64,000 bases of DNA from NCBI RefSeq assembly GCF_023499255.1, contig NZ_CP092183.1, forward strand, positions 3,592,501 to 3,656,500. The letters run 5' to 3'. This document shows, piece after piece, positions 24,378-33,596 of the stretch. The notes under the pieces were generated by a model. It made no database searches, was not told the origin of the DNA, and saw only the letters and a list, made by a program, of their open reading frames with translations. Position 1 is the stretch's first letter. Each line of letters opens with the position of its first letter. A program made the position numbers and the translations under genes. This stretch comes from Couchioplanes caeruleus. Lineage in GTDB: Bacteria; Actinomycetota; Actinomycetes; Mycobacteriales; Micromonosporaceae.

Positions 24378-25577
24378 TTACCTCCGGTCGAGCAGGAGCA
24401 GGCGGGCCGCGGGCAGCAGGAACTGCACCAGCGCGGCGAGCAGCAGCAGCGAAGTGGTGATCCGCACGTACGGGCCTACCGGCAACAGGAACACGACCAG
24501 CGCGGCGTTGGTCATGGCCAGCCGTTGCGGCCAGCGGCGGTCCAGGGCGGCGGTGCGTTCGCGGACCCGGATCGGGCCGCCGCCCAGCGCCATCGGCAGC
24601 AGGTACGTGAGCGCGCCGAGCAGGATCTGCGCGACCGACCCGACGAGCAGCGGCGTCAGCACGACGCCGAAGGAGTCGGCCGCCGCGTCCGGGCCCGCCG
24701 CGCGCAGCAGGGTGGCCGCGTCGACGGCGAGCGCGACGGGCAGCCATGCCGCGCCGGCCGCGATGGACCAGGCGGCGAACGACACCGGCGGCTTCTGCCG
24801 GGCGGCCCGGGCCGCGGGCAGCGCGGTGACCAGCACGGCGACGGCGAAGACGAGCAGCCCCGCCACGGCGACGAGCGGCCACCACGCCAGCACGCCGAGG
24901 GCGATCAGCCCGATGCCGCCCACGGCGGTGAGCAGCGAGGTCCGGGAAGCGGCGGCCGCCGCCGGGTCCATCCGCGTCCGCAGCACCGTCGGCCACAGCG
25001 TGAGGATGGTGCCCAGCACGGTGAGCATGACCCAGCCGAGCAGGTTGACGTGGGCGTGGAACAGCAGGATCCGCGACCGGGCCGGGGCGTCGGCGACCAG
25101 CATCCATGCGCCGGCCGGTATTCCGGTGAGCAGCGCCACCGCAGCGGCCAGGTAGTAGTGCGCGGTCACCGCGAACCGGGCGGGCAACGCGGACCGCACC
25201 CGTGCGGCGAGCCACGCCAGGTGGGCCGCGACGGCGGCGAAGACGGCGGCCGCGCCGGCCACACCGAGCCAGGGGCGGTCGGCGGTCCCGCCGGCGAGGA
25301 CGGCCACCACCCCGGCGTTGAGCAGCGCCAGCCGGGAGACCTCGGCCCGCCGGTGCGAGGGTGCGGGGACACGCAGGACGGCCGCGGTGAAGTGCGCGCT
25401 CCACACGAGAATCGCGTTCGTCGCCGCGCCCAGCAGCAGCAGGTGGATGGCGAGCCAGCGCCACGCGGGCAGGAACGGGTGGACGAACGCGAGCACGACC
25501 AGCGCGGCCAGGTACGCGGCGGGCAGCAGGCCGGCCCGCCGGTGCCAGGTCGCCCGGCCCGTGGAGGTGACGCTCAT
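24378..25577 (-). CDS. Polytopic membrane protein (putative heme/copper-associated)
   Basis: A 399-residue protein of about eleven hydrophobic helices. Conserved-looking His occur in AIHLLLLGAATNAILVWS and LLFHAHVNLLGWVM, resembling the heme-copper-oxidase-like or NnrS-like proteins that accompany nirK genes in actinobacteria. I cannot name the family with certainty. It starts at ATG 25577, overlapping the next upstream gene by four bases, and ends five bases before the NirK-like gene, so it probably acts with the copper protein in nitrogen-oxide or copper metabolism. Confidence 0.7.
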   Translation of the reverse strand: MSVTSTGRATWHRRAGLLPAAYLAALVVLAFVHPFLPAWRWLAIHLLLLGAATNAILVWSAHFTAAVLRVPAPSHRRAEVSRLALLNAGVVAVLAGGTADRPWLGVAGAAAVFAAVAAHLAWLAARVRSALPARFAVTAHYYLAAAVALLTGIPAGAWMLVADAPARSRILLFHAHVNLLGWVMLTVLGTILTLWPTVLRTRMDPAAAAASRTSLLTAVGGIGLIALGVLAWWPLVAVAGLLVFAVAVLVTALPAARAARQKPPVSFAAWSIAAGAAWLPVALAVDAATLLRAAGPDAAADSFGVVLTPLLVGSVAQILLGALTYLLPMALGGGPIRVRERTAALDRRWPQRLAMTNAALVVFLLPVGPYVRITTSLLLLAALVQFLLPAARLLLLDRR

Positions 25578-26668
25578 GCGGGAACCCGGCTGCGGGTGGC
25601 CGACACGGCGACGGCGCACGCGAGGAAGAGCAGGATCGACGCGACGTTGGCCACGCCGGACCAGCGCCAGACCGGTTCGAGCCCTGCTGCGTCGCCCACT
25701 GCCACGCGGAGCAGCAACGAGCCGTGCAGCAGCGCAAGGGGCAGGTACAGCACCGGGCGGTAGGGGAGGGGCCGGCGCAGCACGGCGGGCAGGATCACCG
25801 GGGCGTGCACGAAGATCATCGAGAGCGTGAAGCCGAGGAAGACGGCGTGCAGGGTGGCGTCGTAGCGGGCGCCCGTCCCGGTCCGTCCGGCCCCGGCCCA
25901 GAGCAGGCCGGCGAGGGCGAGCCAGGCGTATCCCGTGAGCAGGCCCGCGGCGACGTAGCGGGGCACGCCCGTGCCGCGCACCGTGTGCCGGGCGACGTCG
26001 AAGACCGCCAGCCACGCGGTGACGGCCAGCAGCGCCAGGCCGAACAGCTGCGTACCGGAATGCGGCCACACGCTCGCGGCGGTGGCCCCGGTGATCAGGG
26101 CACCGAGCGTGGCCAGGAACCAGCGCTGCGCACCGGGGGTGGTGAGCGCGACGTGGGCCAGCTCGAGGCGTTCGCCCGCGATGGTGGCGACCACGAAGAC
26201 GACCATCCACGGTACGGCGTCAGCGACCGCGAAGCCCGCCAGCCAGAGCAGGGTGGCCGCGTACCAGGCGAAGGCCCCGGCGCCCTGGGCGAGCAGGGCG
26301 ACCGACTCCTGCCGCCTCCACAGTGCCCGGTAGATGGCGAGCAGCCCCACGCCGCCGGCCATCAGCAACAGCTTGCCGGGCAGGGCGGGACCGGTGACGA
26401 GCAGGAGCAGCGCGCCCGCGGCGGAGCACGCCGGTGCCAGCAGGGCGGGGCGGCGGCCGAGCGCCACCGCGCGTTCGAGGGCGATCAGGGTGCCGACGAA
26501 GCCGAACACCATGACCGGCCCGTGGACCTCCTCGATAGCGGTGCCGGGTGCGGGGACCGCGGTGCCGAGCAGCAGCAGGGCCGCGTACAGGCCGCCGAGC
26601 AGGGCGAGCGCCGCACCGGCCAGGACGGGTACGCGCAGGCGGACCGGGAGGCCGGCCGCCGCCGGCAT
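25574..26668 (-). CDS. Polytopic membrane protein, NnrS-like (tentative)
   Basis: A 364-residue protein with about ten to twelve helices. Motifs VHGPVMVFGFVGTLIALERA, GERLELAH and HAVFLGFTLSMIFVHAPVI place His residues at helix ends, reminiscent of NnrS, a heme-copper membrane protein linked to nitric oxide resistance. The ATG shares its A with the stop of the SufR-like gene (TGATG) and its stop overlaps the next gene by four bases, so translation of the cluster is coupled. The family assignment is an inference from motif pattern and context. Confidence 0.65.
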   Translation of the reverse strand: MPAAAGLPVRLRVPVLAGAALALLGGLYAALLLLGTAVPAPGTAIEEVHGPVMVFGFVGTLIALERAVALGRRPALLAPACSAAGALLLLVTGPALPGKLLLMAGGVGLLAIYRALWRRQESVALLAQGAGAFAWYAATLLWLAGFAVADAVPWMVVFVVATIAGERLELAHVALTTPGAQRWFLATLGALITGATAASVWPHSGTQLFGLALLAVTAWLAVFDVARHTVRGTGVPRYVAAGLLTGYAWLALAGLLWAGAGRTGTGARYDATLHAVFLGFTLSMIFVHAPVILPAVLRRPLPYRPVLYLPLALLHGSLLLRVAVGDAAGLEPVWRWSGVANVASILLFLACAVAVSATRSRVPA

Positions 26669-27375
26669 CACGGTTCCCCGGCGGCGCGGCGGCGCGGCAG
26701 CGGAAGGCGGACGACGCAGGCGTGCGGCGCGCCGAACGGCTCCAGCACGGTCCCGTCGCCGTCCTCGCCGCGGCTGTCCAGGACGCCCTGGATGACGCCG
26801 GCGTGCAGCCCGCACATGGCGTCCGGGTTCTGGCCGACCAGCTCGAGGAACGGGCAGGTGTGCAGGTGCAGCTCGGCGCCGGCGCCGGGCTCTTCGGGCC
26901 GGCTCCGGGGGGTGAAGCCGAGCCCGTCGAGCACGGCGCTCACCGTGTCCACGGGGTCGTCCTGGGCGGGGGTGGACGCGGCGAGCTGCCGTCCCCAGTC
27001 GCGCCCGACCCGGCCGGCGGCCTCCCGGGTGTCGCCCTGGCCGCGCGGCAGGTGGGCGAGCAGGGCCGCGGCGAGCGCCCGGTACGGCGCGGGCGCGGGG
27101 TCGGCGGAGGTGGTCCGGTAGCGCCAGGCCGGCCGCCCCGGCAGGCCTCCGCTCGCGCGGGCCTTGACGAGCAGTCCCGCCTCCACGAGCCGTTCGAGGT
27201 GGGCGCGGGTGGTCGACAGGTGCTGGCCGGTGGCGGTCGCCACGTCGGCGGCGGTCAGCCCGCCGGCCGCGTCGCGCACCAGCCGCAGGATCGTGACGCG
27301 GCTCGCCGACCCGAGGGCGCGGTGGCGCGGGGTGTCGATCGTCTCGCCGCTCGGGCCTGTACCGGAGGTTTCCAC
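26668..27375 (-). CDS. HTH regulator with C-terminal Cys cluster (SufR-like)
   Basis: A 235-residue regulator. The winged helix includes SRVTILRLVRDAAGGLTAAD and HLSTTRAHLERLVEAGLLV; the C terminus carries HTCPF, AMCGLH and HACVV with C-x13-C-x31-C spacing, a likely [4Fe-4S] or NO-sensing site. It is a paralogue of the regulator at 10461. GTG 27375 lies about ten bases after a TATAAC -10 that is embedded in a 12-bp palindrome, suggesting autoregulation and a nearly leaderless mRNA. It heads the operon ending with the NirK-like gene. Confidence 0.8.
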   Translation of the reverse strand: METSGTGPSGETIDTPRHRALGSASRVTILRLVRDAAGGLTAADVATATGQHLSTTRAHLERLVEAGLLVKARASGGLPGRPAWRYRTTSADPAPAPYRALAAALLAHLPRGQGDTREAAGRVGRDWGRQLAASTPAQDDPVDTVSAVLDGLGFTPRSRPEEPGAGAELHLHTCPFLELVGQNPDAMCGLHAGVIQGVLDSRGEDGDGTVLEPFGAPHACVVRLPLPRRRAAGEP

Positions 27376-27383
27376 GGTGCTAA

Positions 27384-27395
27384 ACGTTATAACGT
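27384..27395. promoter_or_regulatory. 12-bp palindromic operator ACGTTATAACGT over -10 region
   Basis: A perfect palindrome in the 67-bp divergent gap between the SufR-like regulator and the hemerythrin-DUF2249 gene. It includes a TATAAC -10 for the regulator gene, so binding would block transcription of at least that side. It is the likely site for the SufR-like regulator. Confidence 0.7.
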
Positions 27396-27442
27396 CGAAT
27401 GACAGCAAAACCAGGCCCCGGCCGAATTTCGAGGAGCGCGCC

Positions 27443-28270
27443 ATGTCACAGTCCGACCGAACCGCCGCAGCCGCCGTCGTCGCCCACCACGAGCAGCTCG
27501 CCGCCGCCCTGACCCGGCAGGTCGCAGAGCTCGTCGAGGCCGCGGCCATCGGCAGCCTGCGGCGCACCTGGGCGGTGCGGGACGCGCTCGTCGGCTGGGT
27601 GCACACCGAGCTGCTGCCGCACGCGTACGCCGAGGAGGAGGCGCTGTACCCGGCCGCGGCCCGGCGCCCGGAGGCGAAGCTGCTGGTCGACGGCATGCTG
27701 GGGGAGCACCGGGCGATCGCGGAGCTGGTCACCGAGCTGGAGACCACGCCGTCCCCCGTGGCCGCCGCGGCGGCCGCCCGGGCGCTGCGCGCGGTGTTCG
27801 AGGCACACCTCGCCAAGGAGAACGAGCTGATCGTGCCGGTGCTGGTGGAGGCCGGCGACGTCGACCTCGCGGCGCTGCTCGCTGGCATGCACGAGCTGCT
27901 CGGCGAGGACGACACGCCGGCCGGGTCCGGGTCCGGGTGCGGATGCGGCGGCTGCGGGTGCGGCGGGAACTCCTCCGCAGCGGCGGAGGCGCCGGCCCCG
28001 GCGCTCAGCATCGACGCGCGGATCGACGTACGGGCGCTCCCGCACGCGCAGCGGCACGCCACCGTGCTGGCCGCCGTCGACGCGGTGCCTGCCGACGGCG
28101 CCCTCGTGCTCGTCGCACCGCACGCCCCGCTGCCCCTGCTCACCGAGATCGACCGGCGCTACGCCGGGCAGTTCGCCACCGAGTGGCTGCAGGACGGCCC
28201 CGACGTCTGGCAGGTACGCCTGCAGCGGGCGGGTCTTTCGGCCCTGTCCGGCGCGGATGCGCGTGGATAG
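27443..28270 (+). CDS. Hemerythrin-DUF2249 fusion with Cys-rich linker
   Basis: A 275-residue protein. Residues 1-150 form a four-helix hemerythrin-like domain with di-iron candidates in AHHEQL, HTELLPHAYAEEE, GEHRAI and EAHLAKENELI. A Gly/Cys linker (five Cys in GCGCGGCGCGG) leads to a C-terminal DUF2249 domain starting IDVRALPHAQRHA. DUF2249 and hemerythrin proteins cluster with nitric oxide functions and Fe-S repair (YtfE/RIC). It is divergent from the SufR-like/NirK-like operon and shares its palindromic operator. The Cys linker could bind metal or be redox-active. Confidence 0.82.
   Translation: MSQSDRTAAAAVVAHHEQLAAALTRQVAELVEAAAIGSLRRTWAVRDALVGWVHTELLPHAYAEEEALYPAAARRPEAKLLVDGMLGEHRAIAELVTELETTPSPVAAAAAARALRAVFEAHLAKENELIVPVLVEAGDVDLAALLAGMHELLGEDDTPAGSGSGCGCGGCGCGGNSSAAAEAPAPALSIDARIDVRALPHAQRHATVLAAVDAVPADGALVLVAPHAPLPLLTEIDRRYAGQFATEWLQDGPDVWQVRLQRAGLSALSGADARG
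28231..28244 (+). promoter_or_regulatory. DosR/DevR-like box GGGTCTTTCGGCCC
   Basis: Matches 13 of 14 motif positions. It lies within the end of the hemerythrin-DUF2249 gene, exactly 23 nt before TAGCGT (28268-28273), a good actinobacterial -10. The resulting transcript would begin near 28280 and run into cysE-cysK. Confidence 0.55.
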
Positions 28271-28280
28271 CGTGGCGTCC

Positions 28281-28388
28281 ATGATCGAGAGGGGTACGCG
28301 ACGCCGGCTGGCCGGCTACCGATTCGCCGTACCCCTCGCCGGCACGCACGTGCGCCGCGTCTTCGACGAGCGCTGTCCGGGGCGCTGA
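28281..28388 (+). CDS. Possible leaderless 35-aa leader ORF upstream of cysE
   Basis: ATG 28281 lies seven bases after the -10 element TAGCGT, so it would be translated from a leaderless mRNA. The 35-codon frame is Arg-rich and ends with a Cys (RCPGR) just before the stop. It could be a leader peptide for cysE, but a single Cys is weak evidence for cysteine-dependent attenuation, and no terminator hairpin follows clearly. Codon third positions are only moderately GC-rich. Confidence 0.35.
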   Translation: MIERGTRRRLAGYRFAVPLAGTHVRRVFDERCPGR

Positions 28389-28429
28389 CTCCGCAGCCCC
28401 TGTTCACGCCTTCCTCGAAGGAAATCCTC

Positions 28430-28950
28430 GTGCTGGACGACGTCCGCGCCGCGTGCCGGCGTGACCCGGCCCTGTACGGCATCCACCGCGCCGAGGTCCT
28501 GCTCTACCCCGGCCTCTGGGCCGTCTGGGCGCACCGCCTCGCGCACCGGCTGCACCGCCGGGGCGTACCCCTGCTGCCCCGCCTGATCTCCCAGGCGGTG
28601 CGCAACGCGACGGGGATCGAGATCCACCCCGGCGCCGTCGTCGGCAAGCGACTGTTCATCGACCACGGCGCCGGGGTCGTCATCGGGGAGACCGCCCGCA
28701 TCGGCGACGACGTGACCATGTACCACCAGGTCACCCTCGGCGGGCGCGGGTGGCGCCGCGACCCCAAGGGCAGCCGGCGCCACCCCACCGTCGGCGACCG
28801 CGTCGTGCTCGGCGTCGGCGCCACCGTGCTCGGGCCCGTCCACATCGGCGACGACGCCGAGATCGGCGCCCTCTGCCTCGTCCACTCCGACGTCCCGGCC
28901 GGCGCCCGGCTGCGGGCGCCGGCACCCTGCGTCACCCTCGGGAGCCCACC

Positions 28951-28978
<28 letters not shown>
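28430..28978 (+). CDS. cysE: Serine O-acetyltransferase
   Basis: A 182-residue left-handed beta-helix acyltransferase of the short EpsC type. Motifs are [25 protein letters not shown] with catalytic Asp-His, and [12 protein letters not shown]. It converts L-serine and acetyl-CoA to O-acetylserine for cysteine synthesis in the cytoplasm. GTG 28430 follows a GAAGGAA ribosome-binding site. The 3' end overlaps cysK by 28 bp, so the two steps of cysteine biosynthesis are translationally linked. A DosR-like box precedes the transcription unit. Confidence 0.93.
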
Positions 28979-29864
<886 letters not shown>

Positions 29865-29868
<4 letters not shown>

Positions 29869-30392
29869 GCGCTGCTGACCACCCGGCGCACGCCGGGACA
29901 CCGGCGCCGCAGCTCGTCCTCGAGCCGGTGGCGCAGGGTGATCCCGGCCGCCGGGCAGCCGTGGCAGGCGCCGGACATGCGTACCGTCACCACGCCGTCG
30001 CGGACGTCCAGCAGCTCGATGAGGCCGCCGTGGGAGAGCGCCAGCTCGCCCGCCCGGCCGTCGATCAGCGCGGCGGCCGCGGCCCGCAACGGCTCGTCCG
30101 CGTCGCCGGCGCCGGCCGGGGTGTGGGTCCAGCCGGCCGGGTCGGCGAGCGCCTCGTGCAGGGCCGACCGTACGCGGGACCCGTCACGTGCCCAGCTCCG
30201 TCCCGCGGCCAGTTCCGTGACGACGGCGGTGGCCTCCACCCGCACAGCCGCGAGCGTCCCGTCGCGCAGCAGCGTGGCGAGCGCGGCCGGGACGGTGGCC
30301 GGGACGCCGGTGAACGGCAGCACGCCGGCCGGGGTGATCCAGCGCAGCCGGTCCGGCCGTCCCGGGCAGGGCTGGGGGTGGATGGGGACCAT
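29865..30392 (-). CDS. NifU-like C-terminal domain protein coupled to FeoB
   Basis: A 175-residue protein. The N-terminal 100 residues resemble the Nfu N domain region ([20 protein letters not shown]). The C-terminal NifU domain holds the Fe-S motif in [15 protein letters not shown] with C-x2-C, followed by an [14 protein letters not shown] helix. It is likely an Fe-S scaffold or carrier. Its ATG shares a base with the feoB stop (TGATG), so it is the third gene of the feoAB operon. Coupling iron import directly to an Fe-S carrier is an unusual arrangement. Confidence 0.8.
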
Positions 30393-32356
30393 CAGCCGGC
30401 CCCGGTCAGCAGGGCGGTGACCGTCCGCGCCAGCAACGCCATCACCCACGCCAGCGTGGTCAGGTAGCCGAACGCGATCAGCGGCCATTTCCAGCCGCCC
30501 GTCTCGCGCCGCAGGATGCCGACGGTCGCCATGCACTGCAGCGCGAAGGCGAAGTACACCAGCAGCGCCGCGATGGTCGGCGCGGTGAAGACCCGCTGAC
30601 CGGCGCGCGGGCCGTCGGGGTACGTCATGGCCCGCAGCGCCTCAGCGGGTTGCTCGGCGTTCTCAGCGGCGGCGACCTGGCCGAGGGTGGCGACGAAGGT
30701 CTCGCGGGCCGACTGGGCGGACAGCACGCCGATGGAGATCCGCCAGTCGAAGCCCAGCGGCGCGAACACCGGTGCGACGCCGCGCCCCAGCGCAGCCGCA
30801 TAACTGTGGTCGGTGACGTACGCGGACACCGACCGGTCGTCACCCGGGTCCACGCCGTGTGCCCGCAGATCCGCGGCGGAGTGGACGGGCAGGTTGAGCA
30901 GCAGCCACAGCGCCACCGTCGTGACCGTGATGATGGTCGAGCACTTCCGTACGAACGACCGCGCCGACTGGCCCATGGCGATGAGCACCGAGCGCAGCGT
31001 CGGCATCCGGTACGGCGGCATCTCCATGTAGAACGGCATCGCCGTGCCCCGGCGCCCGCCGATCTTCTTGAACGCCCAGGCCGCGAGCATCGCCGACACG
31101 GCGCCGAGCAGGTACATGGCGAACATGACCAGGCCCTGCAGGCCGAGCGGTCCCACCCGGGCCGAGGGGTCCACCAGCAGCCCGATGAGCAGCACGTACA
31201 CCGGGAGCCGGGCGGAGCAGGTGATCAGCGGGGCGGCCATCATCGTGGCGAGCCGGTCGCGGGCCGACGGCAGCGTCCGGGTCGCCATGATGCCCGGGAT
31301 CGCGCACGCGAAGGACGACAGCAGGGAGACGAAAGCCCGTCCCTCCAGGCCCGCACGTGCCATCACCCGGTCCATCAGGAACGCGGCCCGCGACATGTAG
31401 CCGACGCCCTCGAGCACCGCGATGAGCAGGAACAGCAGCATGATCTGCGGGACGAACACCATGACGCCGCCGACGCCGCCGATCAGGGCGTCGCCGAGCA
31501 GCCCGGCCAGCCACGGGCTGTGGACGTGGGTGCTCACCACCGTGGAGAGCCAGCCGAAGAACGACTCGACGTACCCCTGCAGCGGCGCGGCCAGCCGGAA
31601 CACGACCTGGAAGAACAGCACCATGACGGCCAGGAACACGAGCGTGCCGGCCACCGGGTGCAGCAGGACCGCGTCGACGCGCTGCGTGGTCCGGTGCCGG
31701 CCCGGCGGCCGGTAGCCGGCGAAGGCCAGCACGGACTCGGCCCAGGCGTCGAGCTCGGCGCGGTCGGCCGGCGGCGCCAGCACCGGCGCCGGCCAGGACC
31801 GCCACTCGCCGATCAGGTCGCGCAGCCGGTCCGCGCCGTGCCCGCCGCGGCCGATCACCGCGACCGCGGGTACGCCGAGCGCCTGCCCGAACGCCTCGAC
31901 GTCCAGGGCGCCCTGCCGTGCCGCGAGCTCGTCGGTGAACGTCACGACGACCGCGCTCGGCAGCCCGCGCCCGATGATCTCGGCCGCGAACCGCAGGGAG
32001 CGGCGCAGCGTGGTGGCGTCGACGACGACCAGCACGGCGTCCGGCGGGGCCTCGCCGTCCAGCCGGCCGTCCAGCACGTCGACCATGACCTGCTCGTCCG
32101 GGCTGATCGGCGCGAGGCTGTAGGTGCCGGGCAGGTCCTCGATCAGGTAGCGGTGGCCGTGGATCCGGCTCGTGCCGACGAACCGGGAGACGGTGACGCC
32201 GGGGTAGTTGCCGGTCTTGGCGCGCAGGCCGGTCAGCGCGTTGAAGATGCTGGTCTTGCCGGCGTTCGGGCTGCCGACGAGCGCGAGGCGCGGCGTCGCC
32301 ACGCCGGCCACCCCACCGCCGACGTGGTCGCCTGCCGCCCCGCAGTGCTCGCTCAT
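30392..32356 (-). CDS. feoB: Ferrous iron transport protein B
   Basis: A 654-residue Fe(II) importer with N-terminal G domain and a polytopic C-terminal part with two Gate-like repeats. G1 is GSPNAGKTS (about residues 28-36) and G3 is DLPGTYS. The G4 motif, normally NxxD, reads TFTD, so guanine recognition may be relaxed. Membrane motif FACAIPGIMATR contains the conserved Cys-Ala-Ile-Pro; a second gate has SAQSARETF. ATG overlaps feoA by four bases. An IdeR/DtxR-type box precedes the operon. Confidence 0.95.
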   Translation of the reverse strand: MSEHCGAAGDHVGGGVAGVATPRLALVGSPNAGKTSIFNALTGLRAKTGNYPGVTVSRFVGTSRIHGHRYLIEDLPGTYSLAPISPDEQVMVDVLDGRLDGEAPPDAVLVVVDATTLRRSLRFAAEIIGRGLPSAVVVTFTDELAARQGALDVEAFGQALGVPAVAVIGRGGHGADRLRDLIGEWRSWPAPVLAPPADRAELDAWAESVLAFAGYRPPGRHRTTQRVDAVLLHPVAGTLVFLAVMVLFFQVVFRLAAPLQGYVESFFGWLSTVVSTHVHSPWLAGLLGDALIGGVGGVMVFVPQIMLLFLLIAVLEGVGYMSRAAFLMDRVMARAGLEGRAFVSLLSSFACAIPGIMATRTLPSARDRLATMMAAPLITCSARLPVYVLLIGLLVDPSARVGPLGLQGLVMFAMYLLGAVSAMLAAWAFKKIGGRRGTAMPFYMEMPPYRMPTLRSVLIAMGQSARSFVRKCSTIITVTTVALWLLLNLPVHSAADLRAHGVDPGDDRSVSAYVTDHSYAAALGRGVAPVFAPLGFDWRISIGVLSAQSARETFVATLGQVAAAENAEQPAEALRAMTYPDGPRAGQRVFTAPTIAALLVYFAFALQCMATVGILRRETGGWKWPLIAFGYLTTLAWVMALLARTVTALLTGAG

Positions 32357-32655
32357 CCGTCGAGCTCCCGCGCCAGCAGGTACGCCGCCTGGGCGCGGCG
32401 CAGGCACACGTCGTAGTCGCGTACGCGGTAGATCGTGGGATCACGGAGCGGCGCCCGGCGGACGACCTCCACCTGCGAGCCCGCGGTGAAGCCGAGATCC
32501 TCCAGGCGGCGTACGACCGCGGCCGGCGCGTCGGCCGCGGTGCCGGTCACCAGCACCACGCTGCCCGGCGGGAACTCCGCGAGGGGCGCGGTCCGCCCGT
32601 CCGGCGGCGCGGAGAGCAGGCCGGCGGGCGCGGCCGTGGGCGTCACTCGAGTCAC
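32353..32655 (-). CDS. feoA: Ferrous iron transport protein A
   Basis: A 100-residue SH3-like FeoA protein (LAEFPPGSVVLVTG, then VRRLEDLGFTAGSQVEVVRR), which binds FeoB and modulates its activity. GTG 32655 lies six bases after the -10 TACAGT, suggesting a leaderless transcript; GTG 32646 is an alternative. The stop overlaps feoB by four bases. The promoter is overlapped by an iron box, so expression should rise under iron limitation. Confidence 0.9.
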   Translation of the reverse strand: MTRVTPTAAPAGLLSAPPDGRTAPLAEFPPGSVVLVTGTAADAPAAVVRRLEDLGFTAGSQVEVVRRAPLRDPTIYRVRDYDVCLRRAQAAYLLARELDG

Positions 32656-32661
32656 CCGCCA

Positions 32662-32685
32662 ACTGTAGAGGTAAGGCTTGCTTAA
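32662..32685 (-). promoter_or_regulatory. feoAB promoter with DtxR/IdeR-type iron box
   Basis: Read on the plus strand, 32667-32685 matches about 14 of 19 positions of the IdeR consensus (AGGTAAGGCT core, with TTAA at the far end). TACAGT on the minus strand (32667-32662) serves as -10 for the leaderless feoA start. Binding of Fe-loaded IdeR/DmdR here would repress feoAB and the nifU-like gene. Confidence 0.75.
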
Positions 32686-32713
32686 CCGGCTCCGCTGGAA
32701 TCCCTGCAAATAG

Positions 32714-32727
32714 TTGACCTTCGGCCC
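32714..32727 (+). promoter_or_regulatory. DosR-like box TTGACCTTCGGCCC in crcB promoter region
   Basis: Matches 12 of 14 motif positions. It lies 15 nt before TAGAGT (32743-32748), the probable -10 of the crcB operon, a shorter spacing than at the other sites. Its first bases TTGACC could also be read as a -35 element, but at 23 nt from the -10 that is too far. Confidence 0.4.
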
Positions 32728-32781
32728 TGCCACCGGCGGCGATAGAGTGGCGGATGCATGCCACTGGTGGAGGGAACGCTG

Positions 32782-33249
32782 GTGTCTCAGTCCACCGGAC
32801 TGCCGACGGATCCGGACGTCGACCTGCACGTCGCCACGCAGCGGCGGCAGTCGTCATCGCCCGTGCTCGGCGCCGTCGCGGTCGGCGGCGCGCTGGGGGC
32901 GCTCGCCCGCTACGGCCTGGCCACCGCGTGGCCGCACCCGCCGGGCGGCTTCCCGTGGGCGACCTTCGTGACGAATGTCTCCGGCTGTCTGCTCATCGGC
33001 ATCCTCATGGTGCTCATCACCGAGGTGTGGTCGGCGCACCGGCTGATCCGCCCGTTCCTCGGCGTCGGCGTGCTGGGCGGTTACACCACCTTCTCCACGT
33101 ACACCGGTGAGGTGCAGCAGCTGGTCGCCGCCGGCGCCGCCCGTACCGGACTGCTCTACCTGGCCGGCACGGTCTTCGCCGCGCTCGCGGCGGTGTACGC
33201 CGGCGTCTCGATGACCCGCCTGGCGACCCGCCGGAGGGGTGCCTCATGA
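32782..33249 (+). CDS. crcB: Fluoride channel CrcB/Fluc subunit
   Basis: A 155-residue four-helix membrane protein. Family motifs are [27 protein letters not shown] with the central Asn, and [12 protein letters not shown] containing the phenylalanine-box region. Two subunits make a dual-topology fluoride channel. GTG 32782 with a GGAGGGA ribosome-binding site is preferred to ATG 32758, giving a 30-residue polar extension before helix 1. It is coupled by four bases to a DUF190 gene and then to a second crcB, so the pair may form a heterodimer. Confidence 0.9.
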   Translation: MSQSTGLPTDPDVDLHVATQRRQSSSPVLGAVAVGGALGALARYGLATAWPHPPGGFPWATFVTNVSGCLLIGILMVLITEVWSAHRLIRPFLGVGVLGGYTTFSTYTGEVQQLVAAGAARTGLLYLAGTVFAALAAVYAGVSMTRLATRRRGAS

Positions 33250-33596
33250 GGATCGAGGAGCCCGCGGCACGGCTGACCGTCTTCATCGGCGAGGACGACA
33301 CCTGGCACCACCGGCCGCTGTACCACGAGATCGTGCACCGGGCGCACGCCGCCGGGCTGGCCGGCGCGTCCGTGCTGCGCGGCATCGAGGGGTACGGCGC
33401 GTCCTCGCGGATCCACACCACCCGGCTGCTGTCGCTGTCCGAGGACCTGCCCGTCGCCGTGATCATCGTGGACCGCGAGGACCGGATCCGGGCCTTCCTG
33501 CCGCAGCTCGGCGAGCTGGTCGGCGAGGGCCTCGTGATCCTCGACCCGGTCGAGGTGATCCGGTACGTGGGCCGTACCGCGCCGGGTGACCCGTGA
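33246..33596 (+). CDS. DUF190 domain protein in fluoride-export operon
   Basis: A 116-residue PII-like protein of the DUF190 family ([20 protein letters not shown], then [18 protein letters not shown]). Such proteins are regularly encoded with crcB genes and fold like GlnB, so a regulatory or sensing role for the channel is likely. The ATG overlaps the first crcB by four bases and its stop overlaps the second crcB by four bases. Confidence 0.9.
   Translation: MRIEEPAARLTVFIGEDDTWHHRPLYHEIVHRAHAAGLAGASVLRGIEGYGASSRIHTTRLLSLSEDLPVAVIIVDREDRIRAFLPQLGELVGEGLVILDPVEVIRYVGRTAPGDP

Noticed and set aside
28281..28388. Cysteine-responsive attenuator peptide before cysE
   Set aside because: Only one Cys codon and no terminator/anti-terminator pair were visible, so it is listed only as a possible leader ORF.
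32690..32782. Possible fluoride riboswitch before crcB
   Set aside because: The conserved pseudoknot elements of the crcB motif could not be found, and the predicted -10 at 32743 leaves under 30 nt of leader.
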